NCBI GenBank assembly: GCA_030831725.1
Contig: JAURKN010000209.1
Location: 1-17,002 of the forward strand
Direction: 5' to 3'
DNA from: Ferruginibacter sp.
GTDB lineage: Bacteria > Bacteroidota > Bacteroidia > Chitinophagales > Chitinophagaceae
Length of the DNA: 17,002 bases
The notes under the pieces are model-generated. The model made no database searches and was not told where the DNA came from. It saw nothing but the letters and a program-made list of their open reading frames with translations. Each line of letters begins with the position of its first letter. The stretch's first letter is position 1. Of this stretch, positions 1 through 6,976 are shown one piece after another. The position numbers were made by a program, and so were the translations under genes.

Positions 1-1535
1 ATGGATGTATTTAATCCTCTATTCAGATGAAGATCGCTTCCTGAAATGAATTCTGGAAATGCATTAATGGAAGACAAGTCTTTATTCGTGTATGTTTTCC
101 ATGATGACAATGTCGAATAAGCGTTACCGGCATTGAAATGATATGCAATATATTTCAATCCATTACCGGTAGGTCCAATCCAATAAAGATTATTATCAAG
201 GCCTGTAATTTGAGAATTTCCTGCAGAAGTCATGATGCAGACACTACCGAATCCAACAGAGTCTTTTCGTCCCAAATTATTAACCAATATGTTATTTCGA
301 AGTTCTGCCACACTCCCACCCTTCAATCTGACACAGCTCGACATGGATTTATTTTTATTGAGGGTATTTGTAAATCCGGATACACCACCTAGAAAGATTG
401 AATTGTGAAATAATCTGATTCCAGATTGATTTGTAGGAAAATTATCAACCATGATACCCGTGGGGTTATCAATGATTTTTGAACCTGAGGTATAATCAGC
501 ACCATCACCGGAAAGATTGGCAATCATGTTGTTTGCGATTGTGATGGATGCGTTGGGGAATCCGGTAGATAAATAAATACCATGGGCGCCGTTTCCTTTA
601 TCTCCTGTATAATTCAGATTGAAAATTTTATTATTGGAAACCACTGTATTTCTCACGGTATCCGCTAGCCATATTCCCTTATCCGTCGCCGAATCCGTCC
701 CATCAAAATTTCCGATGATGTTGTTGTGAATAGTGGCACCTTCAATGCCTTTCAAATAAATTCCGTTAAATCTTAAAGCACTACTACCAGTAAAAGAAAG
801 ATCATTGTTTTGAATCATCAAACCGGTTCCGTTGGATGATTGAACTTTTGCGACTGCAAAAATGCCGTATAATGACCTTTTTATCTGGTTATTTTTAATC
901 GTTATATTCGAAAAATAACCCGGCAAAACGCCCGAAGCACTCAATGTATCGCCGATGGTAATCACACTTCTATCATTTCCATTCATCAACACCATGTTTT
1001 TTAAAGTGATGTCGACTGTGGGGACAGCTGATTTGGACTGTATGTAAATAAGTCTTGGCGAAACGATGGAATTGTTTACTAAAGAGAGATTTTGTGATTC
1101 TGTGCCATTGTTTGAACCATCAATTTGAATGTAACTGCCTTTTATACGCAACAATGGAACGTTATCTGTATTACAAACGACATTCACACAACAACAATTT
1201 TGCGGCTTGATGGTCAAAGTATTGATGGCATTCGCATCAGGATTCCGTTCAAAGACGATGGGAAAGCTCTCTGAAGTGGAATACAAGCTATCTGCAAGTA
1301 AAAAAGTTATCGGTCCGGTCAAGCAGGAATTGTTGTATGCTAAGGAGGCGGAACTCAGTGTAGGGAAATCTCCATTCACACCGACAACATATGTTCCATT
1401 CAAAGTATTGGAACAAGGTTGAGAAAATGAAACTCCAAATTTCATCCAAACAAATAGCAAGAGCAACATTGATTTGCTTGAAAACTTCAATTGAAGAAAA
1501 AAATGAGAGGTAATATATTTCCTGCGTCGACTCAT
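1..1535 (-). CDS. Secreted right-handed beta-helix repeat protein, 3' end cut by the window edge
   Basis: The minus-strand frame stays open from the ATG at 1533-1535 to the left edge (511 codons plus two bases). The N-terminus is basic, then has a hydrophobic stretch (about residues 23-38, rich in Leu/Phe/Val) ending at SFSQ, which fits a signal peptide cleaved before QPCSNTLNG. The rest is a ladder of short Asn-rich strands, with NN pairs such as IHNNIIGNF, VSNNKIFNL, IANNMIANL and LRNNILVNN recurring roughly every 20-30 residues. This is the usual look of parallel beta-helix surface proteins of Bacteroidota. A Cys cluster (NCCCVNVVC) lies near residue 107. Such proteins usually end in a T9SS sorting domain, but that part would lie outside the window. 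Substrate and function are not readable; adhesin or polysaccharide-active protein are both possible. The frame is intact, with no sign of decay. Confidence 0.85.
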   Translation of the reverse strand, partial: MSRRRKYITSHFFLQLKFSSKSMLLLLFVWMKFGVSFSQPCSNTLNGTYVVGVNGDFPTLSSASLAYNNSCLTGPITFLLADSLYSTSESFPIVFERNPDANAINTLTIKPQNCCCVNVVCNTDNVPLLRIKGSYIQIDGSNNGTESQNLSLVNNSIVSPRLIYIQSKSAVPTVDITLKNMVLMNGNDRSVITIGDTLSASGVLPGYFSNITIKNNQIKRSLYGIFAVAKVQSSNGTGLMIQNNDLSFTGSSALRFNGIYLKGIEGATIHNNIIGNFDGTDSATDKGIWLADTVRNTVVSNNKIFNLNYTGDKGNGAHGIYLSTGFPNASITIANNMIANLSGDGADYTSGSKIIDNPTGIMVDNFPTNQSGIRLFHNSIFLGGVSGFTNTLNKNKSMSSCVRLKGGSVAELRNNILVNNLGRKDSVGFGSVCIMTSAGNSQITGLDNNLYWIGPTGNGLKYIAYHFNAGNAYSTLSSWKTYTNKDLSSINAFPEFISGSDLHLNRGLNTS

Positions 1536-1666
1536 GTTATAAATTGAGCGGCTTTACGAAGGAAATTGGGTGGTGTTAGGTTATCAACTGAATCAAGTGC
1601 AAAATTAATCAAATTAATTTCGAATCAAATACTTAAATCATGTTATTTCTGTGATATCAATCATAA

Positions 1667-1688
1667 AAAAAGCGCTTGCGCGCTTTTT
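1667..1688 (-). terminator. Hairpin terminator, second downstream of the T9SS gene
   Basis: The arms AAAAAGCGC (1667-1675) and GCGCTTTTT (1680-1688) pair perfectly over 9 bp with a 4-base loop. It has T tracts on both strands, so it could work in either direction. It lies between the first terminator of the 1840-2940 gene and the start of the next minus-strand gene, and may act as a backup insulator. Confidence 0.55.
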
Positions 1689-1781
1689 CAGGTGTTCATG
1701 TGTAAGTAAGGGAGACAAAATTCATCTCTGACCTAAACATAAAAAGTATTTTACACAAATGCAAGCTTTTTCAAAATAAAA

Positions 1782-1805
1782 AAAGGCATTTATAAAAATG
1801 CCTTT
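1782..1805 (-). terminator. Rho-independent terminator of the T9SS gene
   Basis: The arms AAAGGCATTT (1782-1791) and AAATGCCTTT (1796-1805) form a perfect 10-bp stem with a 4-base loop. On the minus strand the stem is followed by a long T-rich run. It sits 35 bases after the stop codon of the gene ending at 1840. Confidence 0.8.
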
Positions 1806-1839
1806 GAGGGTAGGGATCAAAAACGGCTTTCGCCAAAAA

Positions 1840-2940
1840 TCATAGTATATGTATATTCTTTGTTTCACAATTGCCTGCAGGATCAGTAATTCTTAGTCCA
1901 TAAATTCCTGGCAGAAGTCTTTGTTGAATAGGAATCGAAATCAGATTTCTTCCCTTGAATCCGGTATAATTTTGTAGAGGTACAATTTTACCTTCCGTTG
2001 AAATCAATTGGAATTGATATAAACCTTGTTTTTCTGCAAAAAATTGGAGATGTATTTTTCTGTTACTTACCGGGTTTGGATAGATCAGATATTCATTTCC
2101 TTTTTGCTTCACACTTATTTTAACAACCTGACTCAGATAACTTGCACCGGTAAATTCCACACCTCTAATTCTGTAAAAGTTATCACCAGCATTATACTGA
2201 GGATCTGTAGACTGGTATTTTAAATCGCCGTCGACATTTCTCGCTTTGAGACTGGTAATTTTAGTAAAATGAATCCCATCCGATGATCTCTCAACTTGAT
2301 ATTCATCCATTGATGATTCATTGTTGACATTCCAGTTAAGAGAAACAAAAGCAGGAAGTTTATTGGCACTGAAAGAAACAAACTTAACAGGCAAAGGCAT
2401 CAGAGAAGGATTTCTGAATACTATGCGAAATCGATTTATCTGATAAGATCTTGCATCTGCATTTACAGCAAAGTCAACGGTATTTAGTCCATTTAGAGTC
2501 AATGGTGTTGAGCTGTTCAGATATGAATCTTCCAAATAGGCAAATAGACCAGGATGATCCAGATTGGTGTTAGCAATGGTCATACGATAATTTCGCATGG
2601 TGAAATTCCACATGGAAAAAAAAGTAGTGTCTGTTGCGACAATTTTTACCCGTTGCTCAATTGACAAATTTGAGGCGAATCGGGTAATACCGAAGTTCTC
2701 TCCGAAATTCGTCATTTTTAAAGCATCATCTTCCAGGCCATTGGAAAACGTGTTATTGTATAATGTGAGATTTCCGTCAATGATTGAAGTAGAACCGTCG
2801 ACATTTAGGTGAAAAAGCGAAACTTTCATCGACTCCGTAGATCCACCTGCTGCAGAGGTTTGGGCATTTCCGGAAATGGCTGTGATGGCAAGGACTCCTG
2901 ATAATATCAGTCGTAAACCTTGAAGAATTGATTTTCGCAT
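1840..2940 (-). CDS. Secreted protein with T9SS type A C-terminal sorting domain
   Basis: The ATG at 2938-2940 gives a 366-residue protein that starts with a standard signal peptide (MRKSILQ, hydrophobic to about residue 22, cleavage near GNAQ). An upstream in-frame ATG at 2988 would put 16 polar residues in front, so I prefer 2940. Residues about 40-180 are a beta-rich domain I do not recognise. Residues about 183-275 start with LPVKFVSFSA and continue through YQVERSSDG and NFYRIRG, the fibronectin-III-like module that often precedes the sorting domain. Residues about 283-366 carry the sorting-domain features YLIYPNPVSN, a central QLISTEGK strand and LLPGIYGLRI. It is therefore probably exported by Sec, then by T9SS to the surface or medium. 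The role of the N-terminal domain is unknown. Its own terminator follows at 1782-1805. Confidence 0.88.
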   Translation of the reverse strand: MRKSILQGLRLILSGVLAITAISGNAQTSAAGGSTESMKVSLFHLNVDGSTSIIDGNLTLYNNTFSNGLEDDALKMTNFGENFGITRFASNLSIEQRVKIVATDTTFFSMWNFTMRNYRMTIANTNLDHPGLFAYLEDSYLNSSTPLTLNGLNTVDFAVNADARSYQINRFRIVFRNPSLMPLPVKFVSFSANKLPAFVSLNWNVNNESSMDEYQVERSSDGIHFTKITSLKARNVDGDLKYQSTDPQYNAGDNFYRIRGVEFTGASYLSQVVKISVKQKGNEYLIYPNPVSNRKIHLQFFAEKQGLYQFQLISTEGKIVPLQNYTGFKGRNLISIPIQQRLLPGIYGLRITDPAGNCETKNIHIL

Positions 2941-3028
2941 AAACTTTAATTTTTCATTAGGATATAGAGTTACAATACTCAAACGCACAATACTTGTTTT
3001 TATTTTGAATCTTAATGATTATTATTTT

Positions 3029-3196
3029 AAAAAAATAAGAGGCTGTTCAAACGAACAACCTCTTGCTGACAAGTTCATCTTTCAATGAACTGTCCGTTGA
3101 TTAGCAACGGCGATGTGTATCACATCAAAATGGCTTACCACTATTTTGATGTGTTCCTCAATGATGTAACTGCATGGAAATTCCAAGTAAGCTTGG
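3029..3196 (-). ncRNA. Candidate structured RNA or 5' leader, minus strand, ending in a terminator
   Basis: Read on the minus strand this is a series of hairpins: CCAAG/CTTGG (3183-3196); an 11-bp stem CACATCAAAAT (3121-3131) with ATTTTGATGTG (3143-3153); a competing 6-bp stem GATGTG/CACATC (3112-3126) that shares one arm with it; CCGTTG/CAACGG (3094-3110); AGTTCAT/ATGAACT (3072-3091); and finally the terminator hairpin (3037-3064) with a T tract. Two mutually exclusive stems upstream of a terminator, about 90 bases before the ATG at 2940, would suit either an attenuator-type leader of the T9SS gene or a free small RNA. I recognise no known RNA family and no clear promoter. Confidence 0.35.
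3037..3064 (-). terminator. Hairpin terminator upstream of the T9SS gene
   Basis: The arms 3037-3048 and 3053-3064 pair over 12 positions with one C/A mismatch and a 4-base loop. On the minus strand the stem is followed by A and then seven T. On the plus strand no T tract follows, so the direction is minus. No protein gene lies immediately upstream on this strand, so it should end a non-coding transcript or act as an attenuator. Confidence 0.7.
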
Positions 3197-3307
3197 TTGT
3201 GTTGGGTACGGTTACAGAATTTGAGAATCAATCTATAAACGTGTTGATGAAAATAAAATTGTGTGAATGCTATTTTTTTTTGTTAGAAAAACAAACTAAT
3301 TAAACTT

Positions 3308-3323
3308 TGGCACGGTTATTGAA
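3308..3323 (+). promoter_or_regulatory. Sigma-54 (RpoN)-like promoter
   Basis: The sequence TGGCACGGTTATTGAA matches the RpoN consensus (TGGCAC, 5 bases, TTGCA) at all core positions except the -12 dinucleotide, which is GA instead of GC. The GG (3309-3310) and GA (3321-3322) have the required 10-base separation. It would start transcription near 3334 on the plus strand, giving a leader of about 308 bases to the RRM gene or a separate RNA. Confidence 0.4.
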
Positions 3324-3334
3324 ATAGATTATTT

Positions 3335-3346
3335 GTCCTTCGGGAC
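3335..3346 (+). other. UUCG-tetraloop hairpin at the predicted RNA 5' end
   Basis: GTCC TTCG GGAC is a 4-bp stem closed by C(UUCG)G, an exceptionally stable tetraloop. It begins one base after the start site predicted from the sigma-54-like element, a position where a hairpin could protect the RNA 5' end. Confidence 0.4.
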
Positions 3347-3390
3347 TGGTAGTAAAATCCGTATCATCCAATTCCTATCCTGATTCAACA

Positions 3391-3507
3391 TTCCTTTGGA
3401 AAACCAGAACCCAAATTGATTTTTTTCAATTCCTTTGAAAAACCAAACACGATCCGATATCAATTAGTATTATCCAAACATCCTGCCCATAATCCTTTGA
3501 AAAACCA
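3391..3507 (+). repeat. Three imperfect 16-base direct repeats upstream of the RRM gene
   Basis: The copies are TTCCTTTGGAAAACCA (3391-3406), TTCCTTTGAAAAACCA (3430-3445) and ATCCTTTGAAAAACCA (3492-3507). They are spaced 39 and 62 bases apart and set in DNA rich in ATCC. They could be protein- or RNA-binding sites, for example for autoregulation by the RRM protein encoded downstream; that link is inference. Related copies occur on the minus strand at 6738-6757 and 7026-7043. Confidence 0.6.
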
Positions 3508-3641
3508 TCAGATTAGTTGATGATCACAACTGATGCTGTGCCGCTTTTTAATCCAAATCTTGCTTATCCAATCTATCCTAAAAAAAATCGCTCAATTGCT
3601 TTTTTTAATTAATTAGTTTCTAACTTCACGAAAACTATTGT

Positions 3642-3980
3642 ATGAAAATTTTTGTGGCCGGTTTACCCTATGATTTGGATGACGCTGAACTCGAAGAGAT
3701 ATTTGAAAAATTCGGCGAAGTTGTTTCAGCCAAGGTTGCCATAGACAAAGAAACCGGCAAAAGCAAAGCTTTTGGTTTCGTAGAAATGAAAAATCGCGAA
3801 GATGGCTTAGATGCCATAGAAAATCTAAATGACATTTCGTTAGGAAAAAAACCTTTGGTTGTCAAGGAAGCTGAAGAGAGAGCTGCTCCCCCACGTAGCT
3901 TCGGTTCTCATCCCAGAGGAGGTAACCAAGGTGGCTTCGACCGCAACAGAGGAGATCGCGGTGGATTCAACAACAGATAA
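3642..3980 (+). CDS. Small RNA-binding protein, single RRM domain with Gly/Arg-rich tail
   Basis: The 112-residue protein begins at the ATG at 3642 with MKIFVAGLP, whose residues 3-8 (IFVAGL) form the RNP2 strand. RNP1 is KAFGFVEM at residues 42-49, with the aromatic residues Phe44 and Phe46 that stack on RNA bases in RRM domains. The fold fills residues 1-80 or so. Residues about 83-112 are a basic, disordered tail with RGG-like pieces (PRGGNQGGF, RGDRGGF). This is the form of bacterial Rbp proteins found in Bacteroidota and cyanobacteria, which bind single-stranded RNA and can act as post-transcriptional regulators or cold-related RNA chaperones. RNA targets cannot be read from the sequence. 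A long non-coding leader with direct repeats precedes it, and a terminator follows at once. Confidence 0.93.
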   Translation: MKIFVAGLPYDLDDAELEEIFEKFGEVVSAKVAIDKETGKSKAFGFVEMKNREDGLDAIENLNDISLGKKPLVVKEAEERAAPPRSFGSHPRGGNQGGFDRNRGDRGGFNNR

Positions 3981-3998
3981 TTTACAACCACTATACAC

Positions 3999-4025
3999 AA
4001 GCCCGCAAATTGCGTGCTTTTTTTT
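3999..4025 (+). terminator. Terminator of the RRM gene
   Basis: The arms AAGCcCGCA (3999-4007) and TGCGtGCTT (4011-4019) form a short stem with one mismatch and a 3-base loop. A T run (4018-4025) overlaps the arm end and extends past it. The T run also overlaps the stop codon of the convergent gene that ends at 4024. Confidence 0.75.
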
Positions 4026-5109
4026 ATTTATCCCAACCATATATATCATCTCTAACCTGAACCCTACCTAGATCATCCACCCAAGATGTCAGGTAGGTTA
4101 CTAAAATCATTGTCTCCTTTTCAACATTGAATTTTTTTTCTTTGCCCTGATTACACTCCCCTTTTCTGGCATCAATCCAATCCTGTTTCTTGTCCAAAAG
4201 CAGCATAGCCAAATCATCTACACAGGACAATCTGATGCAACCATGACTGAAAGCACGTTTTTGTTTTTTGAAATTCGATTTGCCTGGCGTGTCGTGTAGA
4301 TAAATATGGAACGGATTGTTGAAATTAAATTTTATTAGTCCGAGCGAGTTATCAATCCCAGGTTTTTGCCTTAATCTTCCTTGGAACCACTCCATTCTAT
4401 TCTCCTTGAGGTAATTTGGATTTTTTCGCATCAATGACAAAATCTCCTTTTTCAAAATGGATTCAGGTACATTCCAAAAGGGACAAAACACGATGTTGTC
4501 TATTTGGGATTGCATTGTCATGGTTTTCCAAGATGGCTTGCCCACGATTACAGCACATTTTAAGATTTCTGTTCCAGTAGTATCATAATAATGAAGAGAA
4601 TAATCAGGAATATTGATGTAAACCAAAGAACCCTTTTTCATCACAACCGCATCAAGTCTTCTAATGCTATTTCTCAGTTTCTTTTGCGTGAGGATTATAT
4701 CAGATAGAATCAGACTGATCAGTTTTTCAGTCCATTTACCGGTTTCTTTCAACATATGCCTTTTTTGAAAAGCTAATATCCTTTTAGAAAAATGCAAAGA
4801 ATCTACCGATAACGTATCATGAATTTCTTTTGCTTCCAGTCGAGCAAGTACCCATTTCGCGAGATATAAATTTCTTTCCCTGACAGACTTTAAAGGGTTA
4901 AGCGTTTGTTTTTTTATTTGCGAAAACGATTTATCCAATTGTTGATATCGGTCAATTTCTTTCAGCATGTTTTCCCGCCACAGAATCAATTTATCATCGA
5001 TAGACATGTTGATTTCTGTATCAATAACAGCCTTTTGCGTAAAACAAATTGTCTGGAAAAAGAGAAGAAACAAACAAAACAAAAAGATGTATTTGTTTAA
5101 AAGCCTCAT
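4024..5109 (-). CDS. L,D-transpeptidase (YkuD/YcbB type) for peptidoglycan
   Basis: From the ATG at 5107-5109 the protein has 361 residues. An in-frame ATG at 5157 would add a second hydrophobic segment, while 5109 gives a clean signal sequence (MRLLNKYIFLFCLFLLFF to about residue 22), so I choose 5109. The catalytic signature is SHGCIRLS at residues 288-295, with nucleophile Cys291, His289 and Arg293, preceded by the conserved LHDTP at 271-275 (His272). The YkuD catalytic domain spans about residues 160-310, beginning near YINIPDYSLHYY. The N-terminal half (about 45-155) is helical and charged. The family forms 3-3 peptidoglycan cross-links or attaches proteins to meso-diaminopimelate in the periplasm. 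The region about 210-250, with FWNVPESI, resembles the YcbB/LdtD-type branch. The gene converges on the RRM gene, and its stop lies inside that gene's T tract. Confidence 0.92.
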   Translation of the reverse strand: MRLLNKYIFLFCLFLLFFQTICFTQKAVIDTEINMSIDDKLILWRENMLKEIDRYQQLDKSFSQIKKQTLNPLKSVRERNLYLAKWVLARLEAKEIHDTLSVDSLHFSKRILAFQKRHMLKETGKWTEKLISLILSDIILTQKKLRNSIRRLDAVVMKKGSLVYINIPDYSLHYYDTTGTEILKCAVIVGKPSWKTMTMQSQIDNIVFCPFWNVPESILKKEILSLMRKNPNYLKENRMEWFQGRLRQKPGIDNSLGLIKFNFNNPFHIYLHDTPGKSNFKKQKRAFSHGCIRLSCVDDLAMLLLDKKQDWIDARKGECNQGKEKKFNVEKETMILVTYLTSWVDDLGRVQVRDDIYGWDK

Positions 5110-5261
5110 CCAACAAAGTAAGATAGGACTTGACAAAAAAAAGATGACAAGCATCATCTAAAAACACCAAACCCAGGCATTACGGAAGTAAACCCGGGGA
5201 TTGATGCAATTAAAAAAACACACAAATTTTCCTATAACATAACAAACAAAAACAGTAATAA

Positions 5262-5819
5262 TTAATAATCGCTGGCGACAACCAAACTTGAACTTTCCAA
5301 CTCCAGCGATTCGTTGGATTTAGATTCCAACAACATTTTGATCACTTCTGGACTGTACACATATATTTTCCCGTTTTTTCCGGACTGCACATAAAACTCG
5401 TCCACGGCAGCACGACCATTGTAATATTTTTTAGAATATACATTCAGGCCACCTGTAACCAGCCTTTTTGCAAAACCTGGCAAAGCATCTATCGCTACTT
5501 TACTTTTATGCCCATTTTCTATTTGTGTTTCTGATATGGAATACACACCATCTATCTGATAAGCATTAAGCTCCGATCCAACAAACTTGTGAATTTCATC
5601 TCCAATCAGATGAGGGGCACGAAAAACGCCTTTTATCATCTTCAACTCGTTGAAATATATGATCTCTCCATTTTTCAATTCGACAAAATCAACTGTGCTA
5701 TTGGAAAAGGAATCATTTTCTTCAGATAAAGGCATTTCAATCGCATTTTTATGTACCGCACACGAATTCATAATGAGCAATACTGCGAATGAGGCGATGA
5801 TAAAATATACTTTTTTCAT
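5262..5819 (-). CDS. Predicted lipoprotein of unknown function
   Basis: The ATG at 5817-5819 is preferred over the one at 5837 because it gives a compact lipoprotein signal: MKK, a hydrophobic core, then MNSC with Cys20 as the likely lipidated residue. The mature part (about 165 residues) contains FVELKNGEIIYFNELKMIKG, a pattern also seen in other small Bacteroidota surface or periplasmic proteins, and ends near KIYVYSPEVIKMLLESKS followed by a Ser/Glu-rich tail. I recognise no catalytic motif and no defined domain. It is transcribed away from the SIMPL-domain gene, sharing an 80-base intergenic region. Confidence 0.75.
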   Translation of the reverse strand: MKKVYFIIASFAVLLIMNSCAVHKNAIEMPLSEENDSFSNSTVDFVELKNGEIIYFNELKMIKGVFRAPHLIGDEIHKFVGSELNAYQIDGVYSISETQIENGHKSKVAIDALPGFAKRLVTGGLNVYSKKYYNGRAAVDEFYVQSGKNGKIYVYSPEVIKMLLESKSNESLELESSSLVVASDY

Positions 5820-5863
5820 GAGGATAGAATTTACCATACTTTAACGAACCATTTTTTCAAATA

Positions 5864-5895
5864 TTGTTCATATGACAAAATATTTCTTTACATTG
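5864..5895 (+). promoter_or_regulatory. Possible promoter of the SIMPL-domain gene
   Basis: A TTG at 5864-5866 and a TTACATTG at 5888-5895 are separated by 21 bases, roughly the Bacteroidota -33/-7 arrangement (TTG, 17-23 bases, TAnnTTTG) with two mismatches in the second element. If real, the RNA would start very close to the ATG at 5901 and be nearly leaderless. Weak evidence. Confidence 0.3.
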
Positions 5896-5900
5896 TAGGT

Positions 5901-6632
5901 ATGAAAAGTCAAATCAAATACATTGTTGCAGGAGCAACCATTATTATTGCCACTCTTATTTTGAGCAAAGGCTACAACCATAAATACAGAATCAATGAAA
6001 CGATTTCTGTAACCGGATTGTCGGAAGTGGATTTTATGAGCGATTTGATTGTTTGGGGCGGAAGCTTCAGCAGAACTGCAATAGATCTCCAATCCGCCTA
6101 TTCCATGTTGAAAAACGATGAATTGGAAATCAGGAAATACCTGAACAAAAAAGGTATCCCCGACTCCTCTTTGGTCTTTTCCTCCGTTTCGATGAATAAA
6201 AACTTCACCAGAAAATTTGATGATAACGGCAACGAAATAAGCTCAGAGTTCTCTGGATATACACTTACGGGTAACGTAAGGGTTGAATCCCGAAAAATCG
6301 ATCTGGTCGAAAAAATGTCGAGAGAAATCACTGAATTGCTCGAAATGGGCATTGAATTGAATTCAAACGCTCCTGAATACTATTATACCAAATTGAACGA
6401 GTTGAAAATAGATTTGCTGGCAAAGGCCAGTGCTGATGCGAATAAAAGAGCAGAAACCATCGCTTCAAACAGTGGCTCATCCCTTGGTTCCATCAAAAAA
6501 GCCCAGATGGGTGTATTTCAAATCACAGGAAAAAATTCGAATGAGGATTACAGCTTCGGGGGATCCTTCAATACTTCAAGCAAAGAAAAAACGGCGTCCA
6601 TAACATTAAAAGTGGATTACGCAATAGATTGA
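5901..6632 (+). CDS. SIMPL-domain (YggE/BP26-like) membrane-anchored protein
   Basis: The 243-residue protein has one N-terminal hydrophobic segment (about residues 7-23, VAGATIIIATLIL) that is either a signal anchor or an uncleaved signal. The SIMPL fold begins at NETISVTGLSEVDF. It shows the family features: an early beta-strand with G-E/S-V, the region SAYSMLKNDELEIRKYLNKKGIPDSSLVFSSVSM, the strand GYTLTGNVRVESRKIDLVEK, and a C-terminal half with LLAKASADANKRAETIASNSG followed by a final SITLKVDYAID strand. In other bacteria such proteins form periplasmic or outer-membrane-associated ring assemblies, and some respond to stress. The precise role here cannot be inferred. A strong terminator follows at 6654-6676. 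Confidence 0.88.
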   Translation: MKSQIKYIVAGATIIIATLILSKGYNHKYRINETISVTGLSEVDFMSDLIVWGGSFSRTAIDLQSAYSMLKNDELEIRKYLNKKGIPDSSLVFSSVSMNKNFTRKFDDNGNEISSEFSGYTLTGNVRVESRKIDLVEKMSREITELLEMGIELNSNAPEYYYTKLNELKIDLLAKASADANKRAETIASNSGSSLGSIKKAQMGVFQITGKNSNEDYSFGGSFNTSSKEKTASITLKVDYAID

Positions 6633-6653
6633 CATCTTTCACATAAAACAAAG

Positions 6654-6682
6654 AACCCCGGTGGATTTCCGGGGTTTTTTTT
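6654..6682 (+). terminator. Rho-independent terminator of the SIMPL-domain gene
   Basis: The arms AACCCCGG (6654-6661) and CCGGGGTT (6669-6676) form a perfect GC-rich stem with a 7-base loop, followed by a T run to 6682. It begins 22 bases after the stop codon. Confidence 0.88.
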
Positions 6683-6737
6683 ATGGTTTCGATGATGATG
6701 AGTAATTTGTTTTTACTTTTCAATAGGATTCGGAACC

Positions 6738-6757
6738 ATGGATTTTTTCAAAGGATT
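6738..6757 (-). repeat. Minus-strand copy of the CCTTTGAAAAA repeat
   Basis: Read on the minus strand, AATCCTTTGAAAAAATCCAT shares 14 consecutive bases (AATCCTTTGAAAAA) with the third repeat upstream of the RRM gene (3491-3504). It is preceded by CATCCTATCC, again like the ATCC-rich surroundings of that array. Confidence 0.5.
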
Positions 6758-6944
6758 GGATAGGATGTAGGGTTTCATAAAGGGATTAAAAACGAACCTG
6801 TGCCGAAGCACATCATATATACGTCGACAGACCTCCTTTTATTATTTGCAAAACCAAAAAACATCAAGATTGAGTATTAGTGCTTGAAATATTCCGTATT
6901 TGTACGTAGTGCATACACGATTTCATTTTAGAATGCCACAAAAT

Positions 6945-6975
6945 AAATAAACCCCGGAGCGACCGGGGTTTATTT
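6945..6975 (-). terminator. Strong hairpin terminator not tied to a protein gene
   Basis: The arms AAATAAACCCCGG (6945-6957) and CCGGGGTTTATTT (6963-6975) pair perfectly over 13 bp with a 5-base loop. The minus-strand exit (TTTATTTATTTT) is the more T-rich one. On the plus strand the SIMPL gene already has its own terminator, so a non-coding transcript or a bidirectional insulator is likely. Confidence 0.75.
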
Positions 6976-6976
6976 G

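Larger units (their letters stand above)
1536..1839. other. Intergenic stretch with two hairpin terminators
   Basis: About 300 bases without a gene between two minus-strand genes. Two terminator-like hairpins lie in it (1667-1688 and 1782-1805, listed separately). The rest is AT-rich and would hold the promoter of the beta-helix gene, but I see no clear TAnnTTTG element there. Confidence 0.6.
2941..3641. other. 700-base gene-free stretch with structured and regulatory-looking DNA
   Basis: I find no convincing coding region here. From left to right it holds a minus-strand terminator hairpin (3037-3064), at least four more hairpins (3072-3196), a sigma-54-like promoter (3308-3323), a UUCG hairpin (3335-3346) and three imperfect 16-base direct repeats (3391-3507) leading into the RRM gene. 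A 72-codon plus-strand frame at 3085-3303 crosses the hairpins and resembles nothing I know. Confidence 0.6.

Noticed and set aside
2941..2988. Upstream start (ATG at 2988) for the T9SS protein
   Set aside because: It would put 16 polar residues ahead of a textbook signal peptide beginning at MRKSILQ; the start at 2940 is better.
3072..3153. Integron attC or transposon end formed by the hairpin series
   Set aside because: No core-site sequences, integrase, transposase or flanking target duplication could be seen.
3085..3303. 72-codon plus-strand open frame in the gene-free stretch
   Set aside because: It runs straight through at least three hairpins, lacks any recognisable motif or signal, and its end overlaps the sigma-54-like region. 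Structure explains the sequence better than coding.
3335..3510. CRISPR array from the repeated TCCTTTGAAAAACCA units
   Set aside because: Only three imperfect 16-base copies, unequal spacing (39 and 62), and no cas genes.
5110..5157. Upstream start (ATG at 5157) for the L,D-transpeptidase
   Set aside because: It would create two hydrophobic segments in a row; the ATG at 5109 gives one clean signal sequence. A TTACTTTG element at 5114-5121 on the minus strand also argues weakly against it.
6683..6944. tRNA or other known RNA gene in the gene-free stretch after the SIMPL gene
   Set aside because: No cloverleaf arms, T-loop consensus or CCA-like end could be found on either strand.
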